Shown piece by piece: positions 1 to 6,397 of a DNA stretch of 10,437 nucleotides (the stretch's first letter is position 1; each line of letters opens with the position of its first letter). The position numbers and the translations under genes are program-made. Source of the DNA: Promethearchaeota archaeon (GTDB lineage: Archaea > Asgardarchaeota > Lokiarchaeia > Sigynarchaeales > SOKP01); assembly GCA_019894875.1 (NCBI GenBank), contig JAGXNR010000092.1, positions 1 through 10,437 of the forward strand, read 5' to 3'. The notes beneath the pieces are model-generated. The model worked only from the letters and a program-made list of their open reading frames with translations. It made no database searches and was not told where the DNA came from.

Positions 1-1105
1 TTTCTGTCCTAGATAAAGCGACACCTCCCGCAAAAAGATCGAAAAAATAGGGTAATAGACCCCAGTACTGGTTAATCCGGATTCTTCCATAAATCTCATC
101 TGCTAATGAAAGATTTTCATAAGCATTCGCAAGTTCACTATTTGTTTTTATGAATGTTGGGAGGTTTTCATTAACCCATTTATACAGATTATTATAGTCA
201 ACATCGGATTTATCGGTTAAATTTCGGGCTTCTCTTAAGGAAGCTACGCGAAATAAATCTCTTATTAAAGAAAAGATTTCTTCTAAAGAATCTCGACGTA
301 GGCTAAGGATTAATTCCTTGATATTACCTTCTATTTTACCTTGGCTAATACCTTGAATGTCATTGATAACTCCCCGTAGATCGCCATTATTCTTCTCAAT
401 TAGTAATTCTAGATTCTCTTCTTTAAGTTGGGTTATATTTTCCGTTTTGAGAATTCTACGAGTTATTTTTAAGATTTCTTCTTTAGATAGAGGATTTACC
501 TCAAATCTACGAATTGTATTATATAGTGACTGAAGATTAGTTTTGTACTCGTTAGAACACATTATAATCGGAAATTGAGTTTTTTCGATTAGATCGAGAA
601 TAGTAGGAACAGCACCACGATCTTGTACTCCATAAATCCCATCTACTTCATCAATTAGAATAAGCTTCTCCTTAGATTGGGTTATATATTCCATTATACC
701 TCGAGATTTGGTAGTTTCTTTCAATCTTCTTTCTAATGTCGCTCTTGTTCGTGTATCAGAAGCATTTGTTTCTACAACTTCCATATTTAAATCGTTGGCA
801 AGTGCATATACGATTGAAGTTTTGCCAATACCAGGAGGACCTTCTAGTAAAACTGCTGCTTTTTCAGGCTTAATTTTTAATTCTTCCTTTTGCTCCTTTT
901 CTATAACAGTTTTATTAAATGCTTTAATTCTATTATTTTCCTGGTTTACTCTTTTCCGTTCTTTGAAGAAAATTGTAATGAATCTAATTAACTCTTCATC
1001 AAGTTTAACTCTTTGATTGCTAACACGCGCTGTAGGTAATGCCATATCTTTAAGACTTTTTGGTCTATATTTTTCAACCCACGGCATCTCTATTATTTTA
1101 GACAT
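1..1105 (-). CDS. rfcL: Replication factor C large subunit (partial, C-terminus beyond left edge)
   Basis: Large subunit of the archaeal clamp loader, which opens PCNA and loads it at primer-template junctions. I translated 368 codons from ATG 1105 to the left edge with no stop. Visible motifs: N-terminal PWVEKYRP box (residues 8-15), Walker A GPPGIGKT (89-96), Walker B LILIDEVDG (148-156), sensor 1 Asn in MCSN (185), sensor 2 GDLRG (241-245), then the helical collar region with WVNENLP near 310 and ADEIYGR near 335, typical of archaeal RfcL. As expected for the large subunit there is no SRC arginine finger. About 50 charged, helical residues (30-80) separate the PWVEKYRP box from Walker A, longer than I expect for archaeal RfcL. 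The start is supported by TAGGTGA at 1111-1117, which overlaps the stop codon of the preceding gene 9 nt upstream, so translation is probably coupled. The PCNA-binding C-terminal tail lies outside the window. Confidence 0.95.
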   Translation of the reverse strand, partial: MSKIIEMPWVEKYRPKSLKDMALPTARVSNQRVKLDEELIRFITIFFKERKRVNQENNRIKAFNKTVIEKEQKEELKIKPEKAAVLLEGPPGIGKTSIVYALANDLNMEVVETNASDTRTRATLERRLKETTKSRGIMEYITQSKEKLILIDEVDGIYGVQDRGAVPTILDLIEKTQFPIIMCSNEYKTNLQSLYNTIRRFEVNPLSKEEILKITRRILKTENITQLKEENLELLIEKNNGDLRGVINDIQGISQGKIEGNIKELILSLRRDSLEEIFSLIRDLFRVASLREARNLTDKSDVDYNNLYKWVNENLPTFIKTNSELANAYENLSLADEIYGRIRINQYWGLLPYFFDLFAGGVALSRTE

Positions 1106-1114
1106 TTTGTTCAC

Positions 1115-2161
1115 CTACAGATACTCGCTAAATAAACATAGTTTTGATAATAATGCAGATATTTGGATATCACTATCTCTGCTATCAAGGGCTCTAAAAT
1201 CGGCATCGGCTATTAAATCGATTATTTTATATTTTACATATTTACTTAAAGGCAATTTATTCATCTCTATAAGCAAATTTTTAAAAATTTCATGGGCATT
1301 ATACTTATATTTAGAAACTATATTACGAGCTAACTCCCTTGATTCTGGAAAATTACCTTTTAATGATAGTAATAAAAGCTTTTTAACCTGGTCATTTCTA
1401 AATTTCTGAGCATTTTCATATAAAATATTTTTATCAATGTTATTTCCAGTTACACTACTTAGTTGCAGGATATCTATCGCTTGTGAAATCTTACCTTCGG
1501 AAATTTTATATAAAATTTCAATAACTTCTTCTGTTATTTGTAATGACTCTTTATCAGCAATTTCAGATATCAAATCTTTGAAACTTTCAAATTTAACTCG
1601 AGGAATTAGAAAAATTTGACATCTACTTACGATGGGATCAATAATGCTTGAAATTTTAGTTGTAATTAAGATCATCCTACAATTTGATCCATAGATTTCC
1701 ATTAACCTTCTGAAACCCTGTTGATTAGAACCCAAAGCTTCAAAATTCTTTACGACTAGAATTTTAAAAGGAGCATCCCCTAAGACTTTCAATTCTACAA
1801 ACGGTTTAACTTTAACTTGTATAAAAGCAGGAGTTGTTATGCTTTTTCCTGCTATACTCCCGATTTTACTCTTTGAGACATAAGCTTCTGATTTTGCCTG
1901 TTTTCTCTCTTCTTCACTTAGAGGAACATTCGCATATACTAATTTGAAATTTGCCTTAAAATTCTTGCCTAGAAATTCTTTAGAGAATAAGGTAGAGAGA
2001 GTAGTCTTTCCTATTCCTTCAGATCCAACGAATAACATATGGGGAAAATTCTTTTGTATAATGATATTATTTAACGATTCCTTTATATCCAATCTACCAC
2101 AAAATTGGTCAATATCTTTTGGGTAATACTTTATTCTCCAAATCGGGATTTCTTCAGTCAA
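1115..2161 (-). CDS. RFC small-subunit paralogue with degenerate ATPase centre
   Basis: A 348-residue AAA+ protein of the RFC small-subunit family, in operon between canonical rfcS and rfcL. Walker A is intact (GSEGIGKT, 46-53). Walker B, normally hhLDEAD, reads ILVVKNFEAL (134-143), so both acidic catalytic residues are replaced (K138, N139). The sensor 1 Asn is replaced by Thr (ITTK, 166-169) and the sensor 2 Arg by Ser (GKISQA, 223-228). The SRC arginine-finger motif is kept (179-181, in DPIVSRC). The stretch between Walker A and B is about 25 residues longer than in the neighbouring rfcS, and the N-terminal box is altered to IWRIKYYP. It should therefore bind nucleotide but barely hydrolyse it, while completing the ATP site of a neighbour, as described for eukaryotic Rfc5 (human RFC3). 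The start is TTG at 2161, with AAGGA just upstream and an in-frame TAG shortly before; no in-frame ATG is nearby. Function is inferred from motif loss. Confidence 0.85.
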   Translation of the reverse strand: MTEEIPIWRIKYYPKDIDQFCGRLDIKESLNNIIIQKNFPHMLFVGSEGIGKTTLSTLFSKEFLGKNFKANFKLVYANVPLSEEERKQAKSEAYVSKSKIGSIAGKSITTPAFIQVKVKPFVELKVLGDAPFKILVVKNFEALGSNQQGFRRLMEIYGSNCRMILITTKISSIIDPIVSRCQIFLIPRVKFESFKDLISEIADKESLQITEEVIEILYKISEGKISQAIDILQLSSVTGNNIDKNILYENAQKFRNDQVKKLLLLSLKGNFPESRELARNIVSKYKYNAHEIFKNLLIEMNKLPLSKYVKYKIIDLIADADFRALDSRDSDIQISALLSKLCLFSEYL

Positions 2162-2202
2162 TTTTCCTTGATCTTTATTCTAATTTTAATCAAAATATAA
2201 AC

Positions 2203-3180
2203 TTACAATTCAATATTTTCGATAATTTCAGCTAAAAGTGCTGAAACCTGGATTTTTTCATTTGCCCCTCTACTTATTCGGTAATCAATTTCTCCAATAA
2301 AAGATCTTAAAGTAGGAATTTCATTTGGTTCAATATTAACACGTGGTAATGCTTCTACTAATTGTCTTATGAAGTTTCTACTATCAAGAGTTTCCATCGA
2401 ATCAATAATTTCTCGTGATTTCCCAAAATCTTTATTCTTTAATGCCATAGTTAGATCCTCCAATGTTTTCTCATCCATAAATCCTGAAATTCTTAAAATT
2501 TCGTTCAACTCTAAATTATCTAATAGATCCAATGAAACTGACATTTGAAGAGTGTTAATTGCTTTTCGTAAATCCCCCCCGGAAATGAAAAATAACAGTT
2601 CAAAAAATTTCTCTGTTTTCTCTGGGGGAATCTGCAATCTTTCTTTTTTGGTAATATACTTCAACCTTTCGATAATCTTTTCCTTAGGAAGGCTAACAAA
2701 TCTGAATACCGCACAACGAGATATAATAGGATCAATTAGACGGTTTATATAATTGCAAAGTAAAATGAATTTAATATTAAGAGATGCTTTTTCAATTATT
2801 CTTCTAAGGGCTTGTTGAACTTGACCCGGGATGTTGTCAGCCTCATCTAAAATGACAAACTTTAAGGAACTATCTTTAATAAGATTTTGATTAACGTAGT
2901 TCTTTAAAACGGTTCTTACAAAATCTATTCTCACAGTATCAGAAGCGTTCACTTCTAATAAGTTTACACTTAGATCTTCTTTATTGAGGAAGGTTTCTGC
3001 AATTATTAACGCAGTACTAGTTTTCCCAGTTCCCGCAGGTCCTGCAAAAATCATATGGGGCATATTGGGATTTTTGATTAACTCTTTTAAATGGTTTATC
3101 GCAATGTTTTGGCTCACAATATCATCAAAAATCTTTGGACGATATTTCTCGACCCAGGGAATTTCTAAACTCATACTCAT
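2203..3180 (-). CDS. rfcS: Replication factor C small subunit (catalytic)
   Basis: Canonical archaeal RFC small subunit of 325 residues, the usual family length. It is the ATP-hydrolysing subunit that forms the clamp-loader spiral with RfcL. Every expected motif is present: PWVEKYRP (8-15), Walker A GPAGTGKT (47-54), NASD (78-81), Walker B FVILDEADN (108-116), sensor 1 Asn (LLCNY, 143), the SRC arginine finger (154-156) and sensor 2 GGDLRKA (201-207), followed by the C-terminal collar helices. The start is ATG 3180 or the second ATG at 3174 (MSMSLEIPWV); no convincing Shine-Dalgarno precedes either. The gene begins 18 nt after the acetyltransferase stop and ends 41 nt before the degenerate paralogue, which fits one transcript. 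Confidence 0.96.
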   Translation of the reverse strand: MSMSLEIPWVEKYRPKIFDDIVSQNIAINHLKELIKNPNMPHMIFAGPAGTGKTSTALIIAETFLNKEDLSVNLLEVNASDTVRIDFVRTVLKNYVNQNLIKDSSLKFVILDEADNIPGQVQQALRRIIEKASLNIKFILLCNYINRLIDPIISRCAVFRFVSLPKEKIIERLKYITKKERLQIPPEKTEKFFELLFFISGGDLRKAINTLQMSVSLDLLDNLELNEILRISGFMDEKTLEDLTMALKNKDFGKSREIIDSMETLDSRNFIRQLVEALPRVNIEPNEIPTLRSFIGEIDYRISRGANEKIQVSALLAEIIENIEL

Positions 3181-3198
3181 AAGGTAATCTGTATAACT

Positions 3199-3663
3199 TC
3201 AATCATTATGTGTTAGGTCTAATTCCAAAACTTCGTATACTTTTTTAAATTTCATTTTTTCATAAAGATTAGCTGCTTCAATAGCTCTATTTTTAATGTT
3301 AACTTTGACCTTTTCAACCTTAATTCTTTTTAAATGCTCCATAGCTTTTTCCAATAACTGATGCCCGGTGCCTTTGCTTCTATATTCTTTCTTTAAAAAG
3401 AATTGCTTAATATACCCTTCAGATGATCCAAACGGATCAATTCGCAGCTCTGCTATAATCATACCGATAATCTTATTGTCATCTTCGTCAAAAGCGATGA
3501 GGATACCATGTCTTTGAAGTGGATCAAATAAACGACGACGAATTCCCCAATCAAAACGTTTTGGATCAAAATCTTGATTCAAACCTTCAACTAATAGCTT
3601 TGTTAGATCTTTTAATTCTTCTATCTGGTCTGGAGATGCAATCTCAACTTTAATATTAGTCAT
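3199..3663 (-). CDS. GNAT-family N-acetyltransferase
   Basis: A 154-residue protein with the GNAT fold, predicted to transfer an acetyl group from acetyl-CoA to an amine. The acetyl-CoA-binding motif A is clear: GYIKQFFLKKEYRSKGTG (about residues 83-100), a beta strand followed by the RxxGxG pyrophosphate loop (RSKGTG) and the helix HQLLEKAMEHL. Motif B follows as a strand and helix (VKVNIKNRAIEAANLYEKMKFKKV), with the usual NxxAxxLYEKxGF-like pattern. The substrate (protein N-terminus, lysine or small molecule) cannot be read from the sequence. It is the first gene of the apparent rfc operon, so acetylation of a replication protein is possible, but that is only a guess from position. ATG 3663 is preceded by AGAGAAG, a weak ribosome site. 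Confidence 0.88.
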   Translation of the reverse strand: MTNIKVEIASPDQIEELKDLTKLLVEGLNQDFDPKRFDWGIRRRLFDPLQRHGILIAFDEDDNKIIGMIIAELRIDPFGSSEGYIKQFFLKKEYRSKGTGHQLLEKAMEHLKRIKVEKVKVNIKNRAIEAANLYEKMKFKKVYEVLELDLTHND

Positions 3664-3720
3664 ACTTCTCTATCTTGAAAGATTTATTCATTTCAATTAA
3701 TAAAGTAATTATTGGTACAT

Positions 3721-3731
3721 TAAAATTTAAA
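3721..3731 (-). promoter_or_regulatory. Possible TATA box for the acetyltransferase-rfc operon
   Basis: On the minus strand TTTAAATTTTA lies about 62 nt upstream of ATG 3663. With the usual archaeal spacing, transcription would start near 3700 and leave a leader of roughly 35 nt. The surroundings are very AT-rich, so this is weak. A second candidate, ATAAATATATC, lies near 3865-3875 and would give a leader near 190 nt. No other feature was seen in 3664-3920. Confidence 0.35.
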
Positions 3732-3920
3732 TTTTCTTGACTTTCAAATATTAAAAAATCGTAAAGTATGTTAATTTTTCTATCGTGGATTAATATTTAA
3801 TTTTACACTCTCGTAAGACTATTTAATTTTTTAATAAAGCTTGATTAAGGAGTCAAGAAAAGTGATATATTTATCCCCCGAGGAGATTTAGTAAAGTTTT
3901 AGATCCCATTAAAAATTGGT

Positions 3921-4208
3921 TTATGTGTGCCTTGCTGAAGTTCCATCCCAAACCTTTACAGTCTCATTAACCCAGCTACATTTAGGACATTTATCCGGAA
4001 GCTCCCAGCTTTCAAGAGCTGGGTGTATGCGGCAATATAGCCCTCCACATTTCTCGCACACTAAGTATTTTGCCCCACATCCAGCGCACATTTTTAACTG
4101 CCCATTCTCGACGAACGGAAATGCCCTGCGCATCCATTCATCATGTGCAAGAGAAAAGTTTTCCTTTCCACATACTATACAGTGAATACCATCATCTTTA
4201 TTACTCAT
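3921..4208 (-). CDS. Small multi-zinc protein with AN1-like finger
   Basis: A 95-residue cysteine-rich protein, probably a soluble zinc-binding protein. Cysteines lie at 10, 13, 41, 44, 51, 54, 59, 74 and 77, forming four CxxC knuckles (CIVC, CAGC, CEKC, CPKC) plus CRIH (C59, H62). The segment CEKCGGLYCRIH resembles the core of AN1-type fingers (CxCGxxFCxxHR), followed by C74 at the place where AN1 has its last ligand, although the second AN1 histidine is not evident. An N-terminal knuckle at 10-13 is separated from the rest by 27 residues containing HDEWMRRAFPF. I do not recognise the family by name. AN1 fingers in eukaryotes often act in ubiquitin or stress pathways; nothing here shows that role. 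No Shine-Dalgarno precedes ATG 4208, and the nearby TATA-like box suggests a very short leader. Confidence 0.75.
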   Translation of the reverse strand: MSNKDDGIHCIVCGKENFSLAHDEWMRRAFPFVENGQLKMCAGCGAKYLVCEKCGGLYCRIHPALESWELPDKCPKCSWVNETVKVWDGTSARHT

Positions 4209-4237
4209 TTTTCTTTCACATTTTTAATAAAAGTTGA

Positions 4238-4250
4238 TTATAATTTAAAT
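4238..4250 (-). promoter_or_regulatory. TATA-like box for the zinc protein gene
   Basis: On the minus strand ATTTAAATTATAA sits 30-42 nt upstream of ATG 4208, placing a start site near 4218. This gives a leader of about ten nt, in keeping with the absence of a ribosome site. The base composition makes TATA-like strings common here. Confidence 0.4.
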
Positions 4251-4648
4251 TTAAACTTAAGCTATGTAATAATATTAAATAAATAATATAATTTAAAAAT
4301 AAATATCTTCTTAAAAACAAGCCAAATTTGAAAAGAAATCTTAAATTTTTAATTTATTTGGTTGTTATATCAAAATTTGTAGAGATTGAGATTCTTATTT
4401 TTTAGAAAACCAGCCTAAATATAATTCTAACTTTAATTTCATATTATGTTATTTTTGGAGTAATTGAACATCATATTCAACAATGGTAGGGATCCTCTAG
4501 CACTCAAAATGTCGAAATAATTAAAGACACATTCTTATTTGTTTAAACATACTTATAAAATAAATGGGAAAAATGTGGGAATATTGTGAATTATTTATTT
4601 TTTTTTAGAGAACATTTATATTGATCCCAACGGTGTTATAACTAGAAC

Positions 4649-4867
4649 TTAAAATAAATGCAAACCAGATTCATTCAAATGCTTTAAATCTGAAATCTCG
4701 ATATTTTTAGAGAAGGGAGAGTTAAAAATTAGATACTTTGAGTAAGTGTCTTTATAGAAATCCTTGGAGATTAGAATTACATTAGAGATTACTGGTTTAT
4801 CTAAGAATATATCATAATTAACAATTTACCAATTCAGGGTGTTCTTTTCCATTTCCGTTTTTAGCAA
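4649..4867 (-). pseudogene. Interrupted short ORF behind a strong ribosome site
   Basis: Reading leftwards, TTG at 4867 (with an in-frame ATG at 4852) opens a frame of 13 codons ending LNW, then TAA at 4826-4828. The same frame then stays open for 58 codons (IVNYDIFLDKP... to ...NESGLHLF) up to TAA 4649-4651, without an ATG, GTG or TTG start at its beginning. A perfect AGGAGGTG lies at 4876-4883, eight nt before the TTG. It could be a small gene broken by a nonsense mutation, a leader peptide followed by a chance ORF, or a frameshifted remnant: another minus-strand frame is open just upstream, reads CFYFAKNGNGKEHPELVN, and runs out near 4820. I do not recognise the product. The composition is not clearly coding, and 58 open codons is modest in this AT-rich DNA. 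Confidence 0.35.
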
Positions 4868-4878
4868 AATAGAAACAC

Positions 4879-4903
4879 CTCCTAGAAGTATACCTTCTAG
4901 GAG
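4879..4903 (-). promoter_or_regulatory. Perfect 10-bp hairpin covering a Shine-Dalgarno site
   Basis: CTCCTAGAAG and CTTCTAGGAG form a perfect 10-bp stem with a 5-nt loop. On the minus strand the 3' arm contains AGGAG of the AGGAGGTG ribosome site (4876-4883), so the fold would hide it. The hairpin begins about 25 nt after the stop of the gelsolin-domain gene and so lies in its 3' untranslated region. It could also serve as a 3'-end or RNA-stability element. On the plus strand it is followed by TTTCTTTTTT and looks like an intrinsic terminator, but no plus-strand gene leads into it. Confidence 0.6.
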
Positions 4904-4928
4904 CTTTCTTTTTTCATGTCTATAAGAA

Positions 4929-5861
4929 CTATATATTATTTTGGCTTAATTCAGTGTATTCTACAACTAAACGGATGATATCTGCTTTTCGATAAGACTT
5001 TGAGACTTTGATATTATTTTCACTACAGAATTGTTTTAATTGCTTAACTGTCCATAATCTATAATCGTTCCCTGTTATTTCCTTATCATTTTTTTCTGAT
5101 TCAGTTTTTTCTAAAATTTCAATTGCTTCAATTTCACCTAAATCTTTATTAAAATGAATTCGAAGCTTGTGTCCTTCAAGATCAATGGTTTCTCTTGGCA
5201 GGTTTGAAATCATTTCCCAATCTTTCATTTCGTGAACTTCATTAAAGATTTCCGCTTTTTTTACAGAAATCCCGTAGAGATTGCTCTTCCCAATAAGCAC
5301 ATGTTTACGCTTGAAATTATCAGGAACTTTCTTATTAAGAATCCTATCTAGAATCTTCTTTGACTGATGGGCATTTTTTAATCCTTCGTAAGAAGGAGTT
5401 AATTTGTTATTCACAGCAATTTTTTGAAAATCTTCGCTTTTCACTTGTTTTGCTTCATTTGGACCATTAATTTTTTTGGCTTCTAACGTATTTTGATCGT
5501 CATAAATTTCAGCAGGATTTGACTTCTTTTGGAAACCAAACGTGTTTAGAAATTCATTTGGTTCATCGGTTTGATCAATTGAAACAATTTTACAGCGATG
5601 AAATGATGATGAATTCATTAATTCTCTCTGGATCTCTGATGCAACGTGTGATGCTATGAACTTTTTTCTAACTGAAGATGAAATACCTTTCCATATGTAA
5701 ATTCTCCGAAGCTCTTCCTTCACAATTATCGCAACTTGCGAAGAATGCAATATCCCTGCACCGTTATTCTGGTGAAAAACTTCTTCTGTTATATTTAATC
5801 TGCTACGTTCTCCATTATCCTCAACTTCAAAGATCATAAAATCAGTATAAGCCTCTAACAT
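4929..5861 (-). CDS. Gelsolin-like domain protein with C-terminal SAP-like motif
   Basis: A 310-residue protein with three visible parts. Residues about 22-110 match the gelsolin/severin/villin repeat: a hydrophobic strand (QVAIIVKE), the signature RIYIWKG with its Trp-x-Gly (W57, G59), SSSVRKKFIASHVASEIQREL as the main helix, then KIVSIDQTDEPNEFLNTFGF, like the family's vvdqGxEpxxFlxlF ending. Residues 110-180 form a charged, probably flexible linker. Residues about 185-250 look like a small beta-rich domain (HVLIGKSNLYGISVKK; EGHKLRIHF). Residues about 269-304 (WTVKQLKQFCSENNIKVSKS then YRKADIIRLVVEY) resemble a SAP or Rho-N helix-extended-helix motif, usually nucleic-acid binding. Asgard gelsolin-domain proteins can act on actin filaments; this one has a single recognisable repeat, so severing or capping is not assured. 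There is no signal peptide or membrane segment. ATG 5861 has only a weak GGGA upstream and a TATA-like box at about -27, so the message may be nearly leaderless. Confidence 0.72.
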   Translation of the reverse strand: MLEAYTDFMIFEVEDNGERSRLNITEEVFHQNNGAGILHSSQVAIIVKEELRRIYIWKGISSSVRKKFIASHVASEIQRELMNSSSFHRCKIVSIDQTDEPNEFLNTFGFQKKSNPAEIYDDQNTLEAKKINGPNEAKQVKSEDFQKIAVNNKLTPSYEGLKNAHQSKKILDRILNKKVPDNFKRKHVLIGKSNLYGISVKKAEIFNEVHEMKDWEMISNLPRETIDLEGHKLRIHFNKDLGEIEAIEILEKTESEKNDKEITGNDYRLWTVKQLKQFCSENNIKVSKSYRKADIIRLVVEYTELSQNNI

Positions 5862-5881
5862 TATATTCCCATGAATTTCTA

Positions 5882-5894
5882 CTATTTTTAAAAC
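5882..5894 (-). promoter_or_regulatory. TATA-like box for the gelsolin-domain gene
   Basis: On the minus strand TTTTAAAAATA is centred about 27 nt upstream of ATG 5861, preceded by ATTAAAG, which fits a purine-rich BRE. That spacing puts transcription start at or next to the start codon. Confidence 0.45.
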
Positions 5895-5964
5895 TTTAAT
5901 CTAAGAGAGAGAGGATAATTTGTGATCTTTGCATTTGATAAAATCATCAATATACCTAAAAGAG

Positions 5965-6001
5965 TTAAATAAAAATAGATAAAATAAAAAGAGAAAAATA
6001 A
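5965..6001 (-). terminator. T-rich terminator of the 106-residue protein gene
   Basis: Directly after the stop of the upstream gene (6015), the minus strand reads as long runs of T broken by single C, A or G (ATTTTTCTCTTTTTATTTTA and on). Oligo-T tracts without a hairpin are the usual archaeal terminators. With the TATA-like box beyond it, this suggests that the orphan gene and the gelsolin-domain gene are separate transcripts. Confidence 0.5.
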
Positions 6002-6014
6002 GGATAATCTAAGA

Positions 6015-6335
6015 CTACATTTCTAATTTTTTAGCTTTACTTCCAGACACTTTTGGATTAATTTTTTCTAATTCAGTAATTAATTGAAATGTCTTATCAT
6101 CATTTAAAGCTTCACTGAATTTAATTAACATTTCTTTACTGCCAACAAATAATCCTTTTCTTTTTAAGGGCTTACCATCCTCCTTAATTGGATTAATTTC
6201 TAAAAATAGGAGCGCGGGTCTTGTTTTTGTAGGGGGAACTTTTACCACATTTACACCTTCTATTGGTGTTTCCATTTTCTCCCAGTCAGCACCACTTTTT
6301 AAATGTTCTTTTAGTTGGACTTCAATATTTGCCAT
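6015..6335 (-). CDS. Small conserved-looking protein of unknown function
   Basis: A 106-residue soluble protein that I cannot assign to a family. It begins MANIEVQLKEHLKSGADWEK (an amphipathic helix), continues with a beta-rich middle (VNVVKVPP then ALLFLEINPIKEDGK), then KRKGLFVGSKEMLIKFSEAL and a final helix (FQLITELEKIN), with a lysine-rich tail. The strand-turn-helix KGLFVGSKEMLIKFSEAL is superficially like the end of PC4-type single-stranded-DNA-binding domains, but I see no decisive motif. A GTG at 6344 also opens the frame, but it lies inside the ribosome site GTGAT just before ATG 6335, so ATG 6335 is the better start. It is divergent from the ribbon-helix-helix gene and shares its upstream region. 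Confidence 0.75.
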   Translation of the reverse strand: MANIEVQLKEHLKSGADWEKMETPIEGVNVVKVPPTKTRPALLFLEINPIKEDGKPLKRKGLFVGSKEMLIKFSEALNDDKTFQLITELEKINPKVSGSKAKKLEM

Positions 6336-6380
6336 GTATATCACTTTCCATTTATTAATCTCAAGATAGAATTTTTTTTT

Positions 6381-6390
6381 GTTTTAAATT
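6381..6390 (-). promoter_or_regulatory. TATA-like box for the 106-residue protein gene
   Basis: AATTTAAAAC on the minus strand lies about 46-55 nt upstream of ATG 6335, predicting transcription start near 6360 and a leader of about 25 nt that contains the GTGAT ribosome site. The 16-bp palindrome lies immediately upstream of it. Confidence 0.45.
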
Positions 6391-6397
6391 CTTGAGC

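Larger units (their letters stand above)
4209..4928. other. 720-nt AT-rich intergenic region
   Basis: The longest stretch without a clear gene. The right third (4649-4903) holds a hairpin and an interrupted minus-strand ORF, listed separately. The left two thirds are extremely AT-rich. On the minus strand around 4450-4550 I see only very short open stretches split by stops (for example one beginning MFKQIRMCL, and further on RIPTIVEYDVQLLQK after two in-frame stops), which could be decayed coding sequence or chance. An imperfect inverted repeat (CAAGCCAAAT with ATTTGGTTG) lies at about 4319-4364. No tRNA-like fold or plus-strand gene was seen. Confidence 0.6.

Noticed and set aside
708..1409. 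Plus-strand open frames opposite rfcL and the degenerate RFC paralogue
   Set aside because: They mirror strongly conserved RFC coding sequence on the minus strand and have no family features of their own.
3916..4185. Plus-strand open frame opposite the zinc protein
   Set aside because: The minus-strand product has ordered CxxC motifs; the plus-strand frame is its shadow.
4487..4500. GGGATCCTCTAG resembles part of a cloning-vector polylinker
   Set aside because: Only 12 bp match, the flanks do not continue the polylinker, and nothing else in the window looks like vector sequence.
4440..4560. Short minus-strand peptides (MFKQIRMCL, RIPTIVEYDVQLLQK) as a decayed gene
   Set aside because: The stretches are too short, are split by several stops, and match nothing I recognise.
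4879..4914. Hairpin plus TTTCTTTTTT read as a plus-strand intrinsic terminator
   Set aside because: No plus-strand gene lies upstream of it, and archaea rarely use hairpin terminators. The minus-strand reading, with the ribosome site in the stem, explains more.
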